Below are positions 35,195-45,516 of a stretch of 64,000 nucleotides of DNA, in pieces. The stretch lies in the NCBI RefSeq assembly GCF_013488225.1, contig NZ_CP041238.1:2009501-2073500 (forward strand), written 5' to 3'. The DNA is from Sinorhizobium mexicanum (GTDB taxonomy: Bacteria; Pseudomonadota; Alphaproteobacteria; Rhizobiales; Rhizobiaceae). The position numbers and the translations under genes are program-made. Numbering within the stretch: the first letter of the stretch is position 1; each line of letters starts with the position of its first letter. The notes under the pieces were generated by a model. It made no database searches, was not told the DNA's origin, and saw only the letters and a program-made list of their open reading frames with translations.

Positions 35195-36760
35195 ATGTCG
35201 AAGCCCATCATGAGAGATACTTCCCCCTTCTACATCACCACCGCGATTTCCTATCCGAACGGCCGGCCGCATATCGGGCACGCCTATGAGTTGATCGCGA
35301 CGGATGCGATGGCGCGCTATCAGCGACTGGACGGGCGCGAGGTCTTCTTCCTGACCGGCACCGACGAGCACGGCCAGAAGATGCAGCAGACGGCGAAGAA
35401 GGAAGGCATTTCCGCCCAGGAGCTCGCCGATCGCAACTCGGCGGAATTCCAGAAGATGGCCGTGCTTCTCAACGCCTCCAACGACGATTTCATCCGGACA
35501 ACGGAGAAACGGCATCATGAGGCTTCGCAGGAAATCTGGACCCGCATGGGCGAGGCGGGCGATCTCTATAAGGATTCCTATGCCGGATGGTACTCCGTCC
35601 GCGACGAGGCCTATTATCAGGAAAACGAGACGGAGTTGCGTGACGACGGCGTGCGCTATGGGCCGCAGGGCACTCCGGTCGAGTGGGTGGAGGAGGAGAG
35701 CTATTTCTTCCGCCTCTCCGCCTATCAGGAAAAGCTCCTCAAGCACTATGAAGAGAACCCGGATTTCATCGGACCGGCCGAACGGCGCAACGAGGTCATT
35801 TCGTTCGTCAAGTCGGGGCTGAAGGATCTCTCGGTTTCACGCACGACCTTCGATTGGGGCATCAAGGTGCCGAACGATCCGGCCCACGTCATGTATGTCT
35901 GGGTGGACGCGCTGACGAACTACATCACCGCGACGGGCTATCTCACCGATCCGACCGGTCCGCGCGCAAAGTTCTGGCCGGCGAATATCCATGTCATCGG
36001 CAAGGACATCATCCGCTTCCACGCGGTTTACTGGCCGGCCTTCCTGATGTCCGCCGGTCTGCCGCTCCCGAAGCGCGTCTTCGCCCATGGCTTCCTGCTC
36101 AACAAGGGCGAGAAGATGTCGAAATCGCTCGGCAACGTCGTGGATCCATTCAATCTGGTCGAACACTTCGGGCTGGACCAGATTCGCTACTTCTTCCTGC
36201 GCGAGGTCTCTTTCGGCCAGGACGGCAGCTACAGCGAGGAGGGGATCGCGACACGCATCAATTCCGATCTTGCCAACGGCATCGGCAACCTCGCCAGCCG
36301 TTCGCTGTCGATGATCGTGAAGAACTGCGACGGCCAGATCCCAGTCTGCGGGCCGCTCTCAGATGAGGACAAGGCAATGCTGGCCTCTGCCGACGCCCTG
36401 CTCGAGGCGACGCGTGAGGACATGGGCAAACAGCTCATCCACCGCGCGCTCGCCGCGATCATCGCTGTCGTTTCCGAAACCGACCGCTATTTCGCCGGTC
36501 AGGAGCCCTGGGCCTTGAAGAAGACGGACCCGGAGCGGATGGCGACAGTGCTTTACGTCACCGCGGAAGTGGTCCGTCAGATCGCGATCCTGCTGCAGCC
36601 GTTCATGCCCGAATCGTCAGGCAAGCTCCTCGATCTCGTCGCCATACCGGCCGACAAGCGCGATTTTGCCCATCTTGGTGAAGCCGGACGTCTCGTTTCC
36701 GGAACGCCGCTCGAGGCGCCGAAACCGGTCTTCCCGCGCTACGTGGCGCCGGAAGTGTAA
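35195..36760 (+). CDS. metG: Methionyl-tRNA synthetase, short form
   Basis: This 521-residue class I synthetase has the HIGH-type motif PHIGHAYE near residue 24 and KMSKS in [12 protein letters not shown] near residue 308. The zinc-knuckle cysteines of the E. coli enzyme are not present in the connective insert, and the C-terminal EMAP-like tRNA-binding domain is absent. Both are features of the shorter bacterial type. The start at 35195 (or ATG 35210) precedes [14 protein letters not shown]. It lies 126 bases after holB. Confidence 0.96.
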   Translation: MSKPIMRDTSPFYITTAISYPNGRPHIGHAYELIATDAMARYQRLDGREVFFLTGTDEHGQKMQQTAKKEGISAQELADRNSAEFQKMAVLLNASNDDFIRTTEKRHHEASQEIWTRMGEAGDLYKDSYAGWYSVRDEAYYQENETELRDDGVRYGPQGTPVEWVEEESYFFRLSAYQEKLLKHYEENPDFIGPAERRNEVISFVKSGLKDLSVSRTTFDWGIKVPNDPAHVMYVWVDALTNYITATGYLTDPTGPRAKFWPANIHVIGKDIIRFHAVYWPAFLMSAGLPLPKRVFAHGFLLNKGEKMSKSLGNVVDPFNLVEHFGLDQIRYFFLREVSFGQDGSYSEEGIATRINSDLANGIGNLASRSLSMIVKNCDGQIPVCGPLSDEDKAMLASADALLEATREDMGKQLIHRALAAIIAVVSETDRYFAGQEPWALKKTDPERMATVLYVTAEVVRQIAILLQPFMPESSGKLLDLVAIPADKRDFAHLGEAGRLVSGTPLEAPKPVFPRYVAPEV

Positions 36761-36773
36761 GAGAGTACGACGC

Positions 36774-37553
36774 ATGCTGATCGACACCCATTGCCATCTG
36801 GACTTCCCGGACTTCGAGGCCGAGCGCGATGCGATCATCGAACGTGCTGCGGCGGCCGGCGTGGCGCAGATGGTGACGATTTCGACGCGCGTGAAGCGGT
36901 TCGACACGATCGTGGCGATCGCCGAAGCCTATCCGAATGTGTTTTGTTCCGTCGGTACCCATCCGCACAACGCGGACGAGGAACTCGACGTCACCACGGA
37001 AGATCTCGTTCGGCTCTCGTCGCATCCGAAAGTGGTTGCGATCGGCGAGGCGGGGCTCGATTATTTCTACGACAACGCACCGCGCGACGCGCAGGCGGAA
37101 GGGCTGCGCCGCCACATCGCGGCCGCGCGTGAGACAAGGCTGCCGCTCGTCATTCACAGCCGGTCGGCAGATGAAGACATGGCGGCGATCCTGACCGAGG
37201 AAAGCGGGAAGGGGGCCTTCCCTTTCCTGCTTCATTGCTTCTCCTCGGGTCCGGACCTCGCGCGTGTGGGCGTCGAACTCGGCGGCTACGTATCCTTTTC
37301 CGGCATTCTGACCTTCCCGAAGTCGCAGGAGATCCGGGATATCGCGAAGACGATCCCTCGCGATCGGATGATCGTCGAGACGGATGCACCTTACCTCGCG
37401 CCCAAACCGTTCCGTGGCAAGCGCAACGAGCCGGCCTTTGTCGTGCATACCGCTGAGGTGCTGGCCGAAACGATCGGCGTTTCAACCGAGGAAATTGCCG
37501 AGATCACGACGGACAACGCCTTCTGCGTCTTTTCGAAAATGCCGAGGCTCTGA
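36774..37553 (+). CDS. tatD: TatD-family metal-dependent hydrolase
   Basis: This 259-residue TIM-barrel phosphoesterase/DNase has metal ligands H6 and H8 (DTHCHLD), the bridging glutamate in IGEAGLDYF, a histidine in PLVIHSRSAD and HCFSSG, and the terminal aspartate in VETDAPYLAP. The family is known for 3'-5' exonuclease activity and possible D-aminoacyl-tRNA deacylase activity. It lies 13 bases after metG and 1 base before the MBL gene, so these are one operon. Confidence 0.92.
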   Translation: MLIDTHCHLDFPDFEAERDAIIERAAAAGVAQMVTISTRVKRFDTIVAIAEAYPNVFCSVGTHPHNADEELDVTTEDLVRLSSHPKVVAIGEAGLDYFYDNAPRDAQAEGLRRHIAAARETRLPLVIHSRSADEDMAAILTEESGKGAFPFLLHCFSSGPDLARVGVELGGYVSFSGILTFPKSQEIRDIAKTIPRDRMIVETDAPYLAPKPFRGKRNEPAFVVHTAEVLAETIGVSTEEIAEITTDNAFCVFSKMPRL

Positions 37554-37554
37554 C

Positions 37555-38391
37555 GTGGCGTTTCGGCGGGTTTTCACCATTCTCGGATGCGGGTCCTCGC
37601 CTGGGGTACCGCGTATTACCGGCGATTGGGGGGCCTGCGATCCGTCAAATCCGTTGAACCGCCGTATGCGAGCGGCGCTGCTCGTCGAGCAGTTCGCGCC
37701 AGACGGCGGTAAGACGACCGTCGCTATCGACACCGGCCCGGATTTCCGCGCTCAGATGGTTGCCGCCGATGTTCGCCACATCGACGCCGTGCTTTACACG
37801 CACGCTCACGCCGATCATCTGCACGGAATTGATGATCTACGTGGCTTCGTGATCGAAAATCGCAGACGCGTGCCGATCTGGGCGGATGCATCCACGATGA
37901 GTGCAATCCGCGAAAGATTTCGTTATTGCGTGGAATCGCCGCCAGGAAGCGGCTATCCGCCAATCGTCGAGCCGCATCTTTTCACCGAAGATCTGTCGCC
38001 AGTCACCGTTCACGGTGACGGCGGGTCGATTTCGTTCACGCCGTTGATGCAATTTCACGGCAATACCCATTCGCTCGGTTTTCGAGTTGGTGACTTTGCC
38101 TATTGCAGCGACGTCAGCGATTTTCCGCCGGAGACCGTCGGAAAGTTGCTCGATCTCGATCTGATTGTCCTCGATACGCTGCAATACAAGTTCCATCCGA
38201 GCCATTTGTCCTTGGTGCAGTCGCTCGGCTGGATCGCGAGGCTTCGGCCGAAGCGTGCCGTGCTCACGCACATGCACGTGCCGTTGGACTATGAAACGGT
38301 GCAGAACGAGACGCCGGATCACGTCGAGCCGGCTTACGACATGATGCGTATCGAGTTCGAGATCGCCATGCCGTCCGCCGAAGAAGCATAA
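37555..38391 (+). CDS. MBL-fold metal-dependent hydrolase (PhnP-like)
   Basis: This 278-residue metallo-beta-lactamase-fold protein has the dinuclear motif YTHAHADHLHGIDD. A further aspartate lies in FAYCSDVSDFP, and a terminal histidine in LTHMHVPLDY. The N-terminus (FTILGCGSSPGVPRI) is that of the PhnP/cyclic phosphodiesterase group that usually follows metG-tatD in alphaproteobacteria. It starts at GTG 37555, one base after the tatD stop. Substrate is unknown. Confidence 0.87.
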   Translation: MAFRRVFTILGCGSSPGVPRITGDWGACDPSNPLNRRMRAALLVEQFAPDGGKTTVAIDTGPDFRAQMVAADVRHIDAVLYTHAHADHLHGIDDLRGFVIENRRRVPIWADASTMSAIRERFRYCVESPPGSGYPPIVEPHLFTEDLSPVTVHGDGGSISFTPLMQFHGNTHSLGFRVGDFAYCSDVSDFPPETVGKLLDLDLIVLDTLQYKFHPSHLSLVQSLGWIARLRPKRAVLTHMHVPLDYETVQNETPDHVEPAYDMMRIEFEIAMPSAEEA

Positions 38392-38494
38392 CATCAGACC
38401 TTAGAATGCGGCTCCAAGCCATTGATTTCGCGCTAATCAGGCGAATGGGAGCCATGCAGGCAAGTTCCATAATCTATCTTATGCGATCTTCTGA

Positions 38495-40226
38495 TGTAGT
38501 GGCATTTTAGAGATGCGACATATGAGCCGGTTAGAGATGCGACAGTCGTCGCCTCTCGGGATGCTGGTCAAACGTCAATGTTTGGAAGGAAGACTGGCGG
38601 CGTGAAGCGTGGGTTGAGACCATGAGCGTTCGGAGTCGTCATGTCTTGTTTGATCACCATGTCGCAGAAGGAATTGCATCGTCTTGAACTGATCCAGCGG
38701 ATTCGCGGTGGCAGCCTGAGCGTCGTCGAGGCGGCCGCGTTGCTTCGTCTTAGCCGCAGCCAGGTCCATCGGCTGTTGCAGGCCTATGACCAAGCCGGCG
38801 CCGACGGTCTCGTCTCGAAGAAGCGCGGCCGGCCGAGCAACCGGCGCCACAGCGAGGACTTCCGCAATCTGGTGCTCGACCTGGTGCGTGAGCATTACGT
38901 GGATTTCGGACCGACGCTGGCCGCCGAGAAGCTCATCGAACGCCACCGGATTGCCGTCAGCAAGGAGACGCTGCGTCAGTGGATGATCGAAGCCGGCATC
39001 TGGACGTCACGCCGCGAACGCAAGAAGCGGGTCTTCCAGCCGCGCGGCCGGCGCGATTGCTTCGGCGAACTCGTCCAGATCGATGGCTCGCTGCATTGGT
39101 GGTTCGAGAGCCGCGGTCCCAAATGCGCCCTGCTGGTCTATATCGACGATGCCACCGGCAAGCTGTTGCACTTACGCTTTGCGACGTCAGAGAACACCTT
39201 CGACTATCTGCACGCGACGAAGGCCTACTTGCAGCAATAGGGCAAGCCGACCGCCTTCTACAGCGACAAGCATGGCATCTTCCGCACCACCCATGCTTCC
39301 AAGCAGGACAGAACCAGCGGCCTGACGCAGTTCGGGCGAGCGCTTTACGAGCTCAACATCGACATCATCTGCGCCAACACCCCGCAGGCCAAGGGGCGCG
39401 TCGAGCGCGCCAACCAGACGCTGCAGGATCGCCTGGTCAAGGAACTGCGGCTGCGCGGCATCGACACGATCGCGGCGGCCAATGCCTATGCGCCGGAGTT
39501 CATCGCCGACTTCAATCGTCGCTTTGGCAAGGAGCCGCGTAATCCGAAGGACATGCATCGGCCGTTTGCCGATCATGAGAATCTCGATGGTGCGATGTGC
39601 CGCAAGGAGGTTCGGAAGCTGTCGAATTCGCTGACGCTGCGCTATGACAAGGTGATGTTCCTCCTCGATCCAACCGACCTCGCCACGGCGCTGGCCGGCC
39701 AGAAGCTCATTGTCTGCGATTATCCCGACGGCCGCCTCGAGATCACCCACGAAGGGACGTCCCTGCCCTATAGAACCTTCGACACGCTGCGCTCGGTGCA
39801 CCGCTCCGAGGTGGTTGAGAACAAGCGCCTCGATGACGTGCTGGCGCTGGTCGCCGAGATGCAGGCCGGACGAGAGCAACAGCGCAGCAAGGGCGGGCCG
39901 CGCCGCACCGGCCAGACGGACCATATGTTCGGCATTCGCGACGGCAGCCAACGCGGCACCAAGCCTGGCAGGAAGACGGATTTCACCAACGATCCCGTGG
40001 TCATCGCAAAGCGGCAGCAAGCCCTTGCGCAGCTGAAAGCGGCGGAGTGATGGGTGTCAAAGCTGAAGTTTATCTTGCAGCTGGAGCCATCCGCCGCCGA
40101 CCGGGCTGCGCAACCCTGACCAGCTCCACCCGGCCGGCGGCTCGCGTCTTCGTACTTTGTAAATATAGAAACTTGCAAACACAGTAATAATGATTAGGAT
40201 GATGTCGCGTTTCTAAGTTGACTACT
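38495..40226. mobile_element. Insertion sequence, ISNCY-like, with defective transposase
   Basis: The inverted ends TTAGAGATGCGACAT (38507-38521) and ATGTCGCGTTTCTAA (40202-40216) match at 13 of 15 positions. They enclose a transposase gene. The left end also repeats TTAGAGATGCGAC at 38531-38543. Imperfect similarity continues about 10 bases outside these repeats (GTAGT...), so the true tips are approximate. I see no clear target duplication. The element sits between the MBL gene and an AT-rich stretch. Confidence 0.75.
38641..40050 (+). pseudogene. ISNCY-type transposase interrupted by an amber stop
   Basis: The frame reads through 469 codons except for one TAG at 39238-39240. The first part (199 codons) has a helix-turn-helix (SVVEAAALLRLSRSQVHRLL) and the first catalytic aspartate (VQIDGSLHWW). 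The second aspartate (FYSDKHGIF) and glutamate (GRVERANQTLQDR) lie after the stop, so the truncated product lacks two of the three DDE residues. No frame shift is needed, which points to a single base change. The element should not move by itself. Confidence 0.9.
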
Positions 40227-40929
40227 TTGTCTAAGCTTTAAATAGCTGTGACATTGTATGTAGCCGGGTGGGTTCAAGGACGAATCGACTTGCCTACAAA
40301 ATGATGGCTTCGCCCTGAAGAATCTTGGATGTCGATTTGTCAGTTTCACCTTCCCATCGCCGACGTTGCATCAGTTCATGGAACGCAAGGTCTCCGTTGG
40401 CTAGATCGGTCGGCGGCGCGATAGTCATCGATCTGCCGATCTATCTCGATCGGCGCCGATCTGCTCAAACCTGATCCGGCTGCTGTAGTACGCTGCCATT
40501 GACGATCAACGGCGTTATTGCGTTCCACAAACCATCGCGGCTTGTTGTGGAGCCAGGCATCGCGCAGATCTCCGATAAACTGGCGGTCCGTGTCTCGGCC
40601 GCTACCTCACGCGAGGTCCCCTTATTAGGTGCTGTCTCGTCTCAATTACCAACACGATACATCCAAGAGCTATACCGGGTTAATCTTGTCGAAGATGATC
40701 ATCGCTGGAATCTGGGTTGCACGACCCAACCTATATTCATGCGCATTCGCAGTATCACGAAGTTATGATATCTGAGGATGTAGGTTAGTTTTTTACAACA
40801 AGTTATTGAAATAAAACTAATATTCGTATATGAGAATAATGAGATGTATTGATCTCGTGGCGGCGGGGCACTTACCGACGTCCGTGTTACGCCTATCCTT
40901 GATGACAAAGAAGCGGATGGAGGCCTGCG
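40227..40929. other. AT-rich, gene-poor stretch beyond the insertion sequence
   Basis: This segment is visibly richer in A and T than the rest of the window (for example the stretch around 40780-40840). I can support no complete gene. An 89-codon frame at 40499-40768 begins with a non-ATG codon and lacks a ribosome site. The last 100 bases should hold the promoter for the DUF4864 gene. It may be the decayed remains of transferred DNA brought in with the insertion sequence. Confidence 0.6.
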
Positions 40930-41349
40930 ATGGTCAGGATCGTGTTTGTTGCGCTTTGTCTGACGCTATCGATTGCAGCGGGTGCCGCTCTCGGTGATGA
41001 ACCTGTCGATACGGCGCAATCCGTAATCCGCGCTCAGATCAAGGCTTTCCTGGATGACGATGCGGACACGGCCTATTCTTTCGCCTCGCCGGCTATCAGG
41101 ACAAAATTCCCGGACAAGATCATCTTTTTCGACATGGTCAAGCGCAGCTATCAGCACCTCTACCGCCCGGGTAACTTCGCCTTCGGCCGATCGAAGATAG
41201 TCGGCGAAGAGGTGTTTCAGGAGGTCCTGATTTCGGGGTCGGACGGCAAGGACTGGACAGCGATCTACGATCTCATCCACCAGCCGGATGGCAGTTACAA
41301 GATCAATGGCGTGATGATGCTGCAGACTGCGTCGGGCCCTCAGCTCTGA
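40930..41349 (+). CDS. DUF4864 family exported protein
   Basis: This 139-residue protein has a signal peptide (VRIVFVALCLTLSIAAGAALG). The mature domain contains VIRAQIKAFLDDDADTAYSFASP and FGRSKIVGEE, which I recognise as DUF4864. The fold resembles small NTF2-like domains. No function is known. It ends 13 bases from the convergent tgt stop. Confidence 0.82.
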   Translation: MVRIVFVALCLTLSIAAGAALGDEPVDTAQSVIRAQIKAFLDDDADTAYSFASPAIRTKFPDKIIFFDMVKRSYQHLYRPGNFAFGRSKIVGEEVFQEVLISGSDGKDWTAIYDLIHQPDGSYKINGVMMLQTASGPQL

Positions 41350-41362
41350 GGCCGGAAAGAGA

Positions 41363-42493
41363 TCAGACGGGCGGCAAGTCACCGCGCTTCCAGTTTTCCT
41401 GGGTTTCCGCCATGAAATCGGCGTAACGCCCCTCCTCGATCGCCTTGCGGATGCCTGCCATCAGTTCCTGGTAATAGGCCAGGTTGTTCCAGCTGAGCAG
41501 CATGCCGCCGAGCGATTCATTCGAGCGGATCAGATGATGCAGGTAGGCGCGCGAATAGTCGCGCGTTGCCGGACAGGTCGATTGCTCGTCGAGCGGCCGC
41601 GTATCTTCGGCGTGGCGTGCGTTTCGGAGATTGATGCGGCCGTAGCGGGTGAAGGCCAGGCCATGGCGACCGGAACGGGTCGGCATGACGCAGTCGAACA
41701 TGTCGATGCCGTGCGCGACGGATTTCAGGATGTCGTCCGGCGTGCCGACGCCCATCAGGTAGCGCGGCTTTTCGGCAGGCAGTGCCGGGCATGTGACGTC
41801 GAGCATGTCGAGCATGACTTCCTGCGGTTCACCAACGGCCAGGCCGCCGACGGCGTAGCCCTTGAGATCAAGATCTCTTAGAGCAAGGGCCGAGCGCTCG
41901 CGCAGTTTCGGGATGTCCCCGCCCTGCACGATACCGAACATGGCCTTGCCTGGCTGGTCCCCGAACGCCGCCTTGCAGCGTTCCGCCCAGCGCAGCGACA
42001 TTTCCATCGCCCGCTCGATTTCGTTGGGTTCGGCAGGCAGCGCAACGCACTCGTCGAGCTGCATCTGGATATCGCTGTCGAGCAGCCCCTGGATCTCGAT
42101 CGAACGTTCAGGCGACATGTGGTAGAGCGCGCCGTCCACATGGCTCTTGAAGGTCACGCCCTGCTCGTTGAGCTTGCGTAGGCTGGAGAGCGACATAACC
42201 TGGAAGCCGCCGCTGTCCGTCAGGATCGGCCGGTCCCAGCGAATGAAGTTGTGCAGTCCGCCGAGCCGCGCAACACGTTCGGCGCCGGGACGCAGCATCA
42301 AGTGATAGGTGTTGCCGAGGATGATGTCGGCGCCGAGTTCGCGCACCTGGTCGAGATACATGGCCTTGACCGTACCGACAGTTCCGACCGGCATGAATGC
42401 AGGCGTGCGGATCGTCCCGCGCGGCATCGAAACCTCGCCGCGGCGCGCCTTGCCGTCGGTTGCTAGCAGCTTGAATTGGAACGTCTCGGTCAT
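41363..42493 (-). CDS. tgt: tRNA-guanine transglycosylase with a degraded zinc site
   Basis: This 376-residue TIM-barrel enzyme exchanges guanine 34 for preQ1 in GUN-anticodon tRNAs. The catalytic and substrate loops are intact: [20 protein letters not shown] and MPTRSGRHG. The zinc motif, normally CxCxxC plus a histidine about 26-29 residues on, is altered. It reads S305-T-C307-P-A-T310, and N336 (SWNNLAYY) stands where the family histidine is expected. Only one of four ligands remains. The gene follows queA with no gap, so they are coupled. Confidence 0.93.
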   Translation of the reverse strand: MTETFQFKLLATDGKARRGEVSMPRGTIRTPAFMPVGTVGTVKAMYLDQVRELGADIILGNTYHLMLRPGAERVARLGGLHNFIRWDRPILTDSGGFQVMSLSSLRKLNEQGVTFKSHVDGALYHMSPERSIEIQGLLDSDIQMQLDECVALPAEPNEIERAMEMSLRWAERCKAAFGDQPGKAMFGIVQGGDIPKLRERSALALRDLDLKGYAVGGLAVGEPQEVMLDMLDVTCPALPAEKPRYLMGVGTPDDILKSVAHGIDMFDCVMPTRSGRHGLAFTRYGRINLRNARHAEDTRPLDEQSTCPATRDYSRAYLHHLIRSNESLGGMLLSWNNLAYYQELMAGIRKAIEEGRYADFMAETQENWKRGDLPPV

Positions 42494-43576
42494 CTAGTCT
42501 TTCCGGAAAAGCAGGCTGGAATCGCCATAGGAATAGAAGCGGTAGCCGGCGGCGATTGCGTGCGCATAGGCGGCGCGCATCGTGTCGAGCCCGGCGAAGG
42601 CCGAAACAAGCATGAAGAGCGTCGATTTCGGCAGATGGAAATTGGTCATCAGCATATCGACTGCACGGAAGCGGTAGCCGGGCGTGATGAAGATGCCGGT
42701 CGCCCCCGACCAGGGCCGGATTTCGCCTTCTTTCGTGGCCGCGCTTTCGATCAGTCGGAGCGACGTCGTGCCGACGCAGACGATGCGCCCGCCCCTCGCC
42801 CGCACTGCATTCAGGCTGTTTGCGGTCGCCGCGCTCACATGGCCGATTTCCTCGTGCATCAAGTGATCGTCGGTGTCATCCGTCTTGACCGGCAGAAAGG
42901 TCCCCGCACCCACGTGCAGCGTTACGAAATGGCGCTCGATGCCGACCTCGTCGAGCCTTGAGAAAAGGCGTTCGGTGAAATGCAGCCCTGCGGTTGGAGC
43001 CGCGACGGCCCCCTCTTCCCGCGCATAGACGGTCTGATAATCAGTTCGGTCCCGCGCGTCGTCCGGACGTTTGGATGCGATATAGGGAGGCAGCGGGATA
43101 TGGCCCACGGCCATGATCGCTTCGTCGAGCGCCGGTCCGGAAAGGTCGAAGCGAAGCGTAACCTCGCCGGCGTCGGCCTTTTCCTCGACCGTGGCGTCGA
43201 GCGTGCCGAGCAGGCAACTGTTTCCGCTATGGCCAAACGAGATCCGGTCACCGGGCTTCAGCCGGCGCGCCGGTCGTGCGAAAGCCTTCCAACGGTCCTG
43301 GGCGACGCGCATATGCAACGTCAGCGAGACCTGTGTGACAACTTCTTCGCTACGCCTGCGAAGGCCTTCGAGCTGCGCCGGTATCACCTTGGTGTCGTTG
43401 AAGACCAGTGCGTCCCCGGGCCGCAGGAAGGACGGCAGGTCGAGAACGCCGTGATCGCTCAGGACAGGCTCGCCGTCTGGCCGTACGACAAGCATGCGGG
43501 CGCTGTCGCGCGGATTTGCGGGCCGCAGCGCAATGGAAGTTTCCGGCAGGTCGAAGTCGAACAGGTCTACGCGCAT
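42494..43576 (-). CDS. queA: S-adenosylmethionine:tRNA ribosyltransferase-isomerase
   Basis: This 360-residue enzyme adds the cyclopentenediol ring to preQ1-tRNA to make epoxyqueuosine. Family motifs are [10 protein letters not shown] (start), [42 protein letters not shown] and [13 protein letters not shown] 43576 is the usual start; the longer frame runs into the upstream terminator and was rejected. It is followed directly by tgt. Confidence 0.95.
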   Translation of the reverse strand: MRVDLFDFDLPETSIALRPANPRDSARMLVVRPDGEPVLSDHGVLDLPSFLRPGDALVFNDTKVIPAQLEGLRRRSEEVVTQVSLTLHMRVAQDRWKAFARPARRLKPGDRISFGHSGNSCLLGTLDATVEEKADAGEVTLRFDLSGPALDEAIMAVGHIPLPPYIASKRPDDARDRTDYQTVYAREEGAVAAPTAGLHFTERLFSRLDEVGIERHFVTLHVGAGTFLPVKTDDTDDHLMHEEIGHVSAATANSLNAVRARGGRIVCVGTTSLRLIESAATKEGEIRPWSGATGIFITPGYRFRAVDMLMTNFHLPKSTLFMLVSAFAGLDTMRAAYAHAIAAGYRFYSYGDSSLLFRKD

Positions 43577-43592
43577 CGATGGTGTCAGACAA

Positions 43593-43634
43593 AAGCAAAC
43601 CCGCCCCGGCGTCTTTGACGCGACAGGGGCGGGT
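43593..43634 (-). terminator. Terminator after the second cyclophilin gene
   Basis: On the minus strand, ACCCGCCCC (43634-43626) and GGGGCGGGT (43607-43599) pair in a 9-bp stem with a structured loop. TTGCTTTTG follows. It lies 18 bases after the cyclophilin stop and separates that gene from queA. Confidence 0.78.
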
Positions 43635-43651
43635 CTGTGCATTAGCGCAAA

Positions 43652-44161
43652 TCAGGCGTCGGCGGCAACCCGCATCGACACGATCGTATCGGGATCACGC
43701 ACCGGCTCGCCGCGCTTGATCTTGTCGATGTTATCCATGCCTTCGATCACCTGGCCCCAGATCGAGTACTGCTTGTTGAGCCAAGGTGCATCGGTGAAGC
43801 AGATGAAGAACTGGGAGTTTGCCGAGTTCGGCATCTGGCTGCGGGCCATCGAGCACGTGCCACGCACGTGGCTCTTGTCGGAAAACTCAGCCTTCAGGTC
43901 GGGCTTGGAGGAGCCACCCATGCCGGCGCGGCCTGGATTGAATTGTTCGCTGCCGGTCTTTCCGTACTGCACGTCGCCGGTCTGCGCCATGAAGTCCTCG
44001 ATCACGCGATGAAACACGACCCCATCATAGGCACCCTCGCGCGTCAGTTCCTTGATGCGAGCGACGTGACCCGGAGCGACGTCCGGCAGAAGCTCGATCA
44101 CGACCTTGCCCTTCGTGGTCTCCATGATAATCGTGTTTTCCGGATCCTTGATCTCGGCCAT
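43652..44161 (-). CDS. ppiB: Peptidyl-prolyl cis-trans isomerase, cytoplasmic cyclophilin
   Basis: This 169-residue cyclophilin has no signal peptide. Motifs are VVFHRVIEDFMAQTGD, MARSQMPNSANSQFFICF and the closing tryptophan loop reduced to DAPWLNKQYSIWGQV. It catalyses proline isomerisation. It lies 23 bases after the exported paralogue, and the two share about half of their residues, so they are a tandem duplication. Confidence 0.92.
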   Translation of the reverse strand: MAEIKDPENTIIMETTKGKVVIELLPDVAPGHVARIKELTREGAYDGVVFHRVIEDFMAQTGDVQYGKTGSEQFNPGRAGMGGSSKPDLKAEFSDKSHVRGTCSMARSQMPNSANSQFFICFTDAPWLNKQYSIWGQVIEGMDNIDKIKRGEPVRDPDTIVSMRVAADA

Positions 44162-44184
44162 GGTTCTTCTCCTTCTGTTTGACT

Positions 44185-44757
44185 TTACTTGCCGACCTTG
44201 ACGCTGATCATCCGGTCTGGATCGGCGACGGCGCCGTTGTTGGCGTCATCCCCGAGCTTGATCTTGTCGACATTTTCCATGCCTTCGACGACCTTGCCGA
44301 CGACCGTATATTGGCCGTTGAGGAAGTCGCCAGGCGCGAACATGATAAAGAACTGCGAGTTGGCGCTGTTCGGATCCTGCGAGCGCGCCATACCCACTGT
44401 ACCACGCTCGAAGGGCACGTCGGAGAATTCCGCCGGCAGGTCGGGCTTGGAGGAGCCGCCCGTTCCAGCGAGTTCGGCCTGATAGCCGTCCTTTATGTCT
44501 CCATATTGCACGTCGCCGGTCTGGGCCATGAAGCCCTTGATCACGCGATGAAAGGCAACATTGTCGTATTCGCCTGCAGCAGCGAGATCCTTGATCTGCT
44601 GAACGTGCTTCGGCGCGATGTCCGGGCGCAGCTCGACAACGACCGGGCCGTCCTTCAGCTGGATCGTGATCACATTGTCGCTCGACTGCGCGAAAGCCGT
44701 CCCCGTCAGGGTGGCGAGCGCCAAGGCCCCTGCGAAAGCGAATTGGAGGATTTTCAT
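44185..44757 (-). CDS. ppiA: Peptidyl-prolyl cis-trans isomerase, exported cyclophilin
   Basis: This 190-residue cyclophilin has a signal peptide (MKILQFAFAGALALATLTGTAFA, then QSSDN). Motifs are VAFHRVIKGFMAQTGD and MARSQDPNSANSQFFIMF. The export signal places it in the periplasm. It is 35 bases after coaD. The order coaD-ppi-ppi-queA-tgt is the usual one in rhizobia. Confidence 0.92.
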   Translation of the reverse strand: MKILQFAFAGALALATLTGTAFAQSSDNVITIQLKDGPVVVELRPDIAPKHVQQIKDLAAAGEYDNVAFHRVIKGFMAQTGDVQYGDIKDGYQAELAGTGGSSKPDLPAEFSDVPFERGTVGMARSQDPNSANSQFFIMFAPGDFLNGQYTVVGKVVEGMENVDKIKLGDDANNGAVADPDRMISVKVGK

Positions 44758-44792
44758 GGTTTCTCCCTGAGTGGTGTGAGCTGTCCGCGCGT

Positions 44793-45287
44793 TCAGGCCT
44801 TACGCTTCGCCTGCAGCGCCTGATGGACCGCACGGGGCACGAACGCGCTTACGTCGCCGCCCATCGCCGCGATCTGGCGGACCAATGTGGCCGTAATGGG
44901 CCGCGATGCGGTACCCGCCGGTAAAAACAGTGTCTGGATGTCCGGAGCCATCTGCCGGTTCATGCCCGCCATCTGCATCTCGTAATCGAGGTCCGTACCG
45001 TCGCGAAGGCCCCGCACGAGCAGAGTCGCGCCGTGATGGCGGGCCGCGTCGACCACAAGATTATCGAACGAAACAACGGCGATATCGCCTGCCCTTTCGG
45101 GCAGAAACTCGCTCAGCGAGCGGCGGATGAGGTCGGCGCGCTCTTCGAAGGAAAAGAGCGGCGTCTTTCCCGGATGAATACCGATCGCCACGATGACCTT
45201 CTCCGCGACGTTCAGTGCTTGCACAAGCACATCGAGATGCCCGTTCGTCATCGGATCGAAGGAGCCGGGATAGAAAGCCGTGGTCAT
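44793..45287 (-). CDS. coaD: Phosphopantetheine adenylyltransferase
   Basis: This 164-residue nucleotidyltransferase performs the penultimate step of coenzyme A synthesis. The N-terminus [17 protein letters not shown] holds the TxGH motif. The C-terminal ISSxxVR-type motif reads [15 protein letters not shown], with some divergence. ATG 45287 is preceded by GAAACAGGTGCG; the longer frame was rejected. Confidence 0.95.
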   Translation of the reverse strand: MTTAFYPGSFDPMTNGHLDVLVQALNVAEKVIVAIGIHPGKTPLFSFEERADLIRRSLSEFLPERAGDIAVVSFDNLVVDAARHHGATLLVRGLRDGTDLDYEMQMAGMNRQMAPDIQTLFLPAGTASRPITATLVRQIAAMGGDVSAFVPRAVHQALQAKRKA

Positions 45288-45516
45288 CGCACCTGTTTCC
45301 GTTTGGTGAAGCCTTTTGTCATGGACGGCGGCCGACCGCAAGGGCAGGGCGAGCCGCGTCTCGCCTGTTCCCTCGGAAACAGCACGCGGGAAAGAATGAA
45401 TGCTAGATGAATACAGTGTTCAAGATGGTTTCACACCGGAAGTTGTACCGTGAGGCGAGAATGAACGGAACCTTTTTTGGAGACATGCCGTTTTAGGAAC
45501 TGAAAGGATTACGGCC

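Noticed and set aside
40499..40768. 89-codon plus-strand frame in the AT-rich stretch
   Set aside because: It has a non-ATG opening and no ribosome site or recognisable family.
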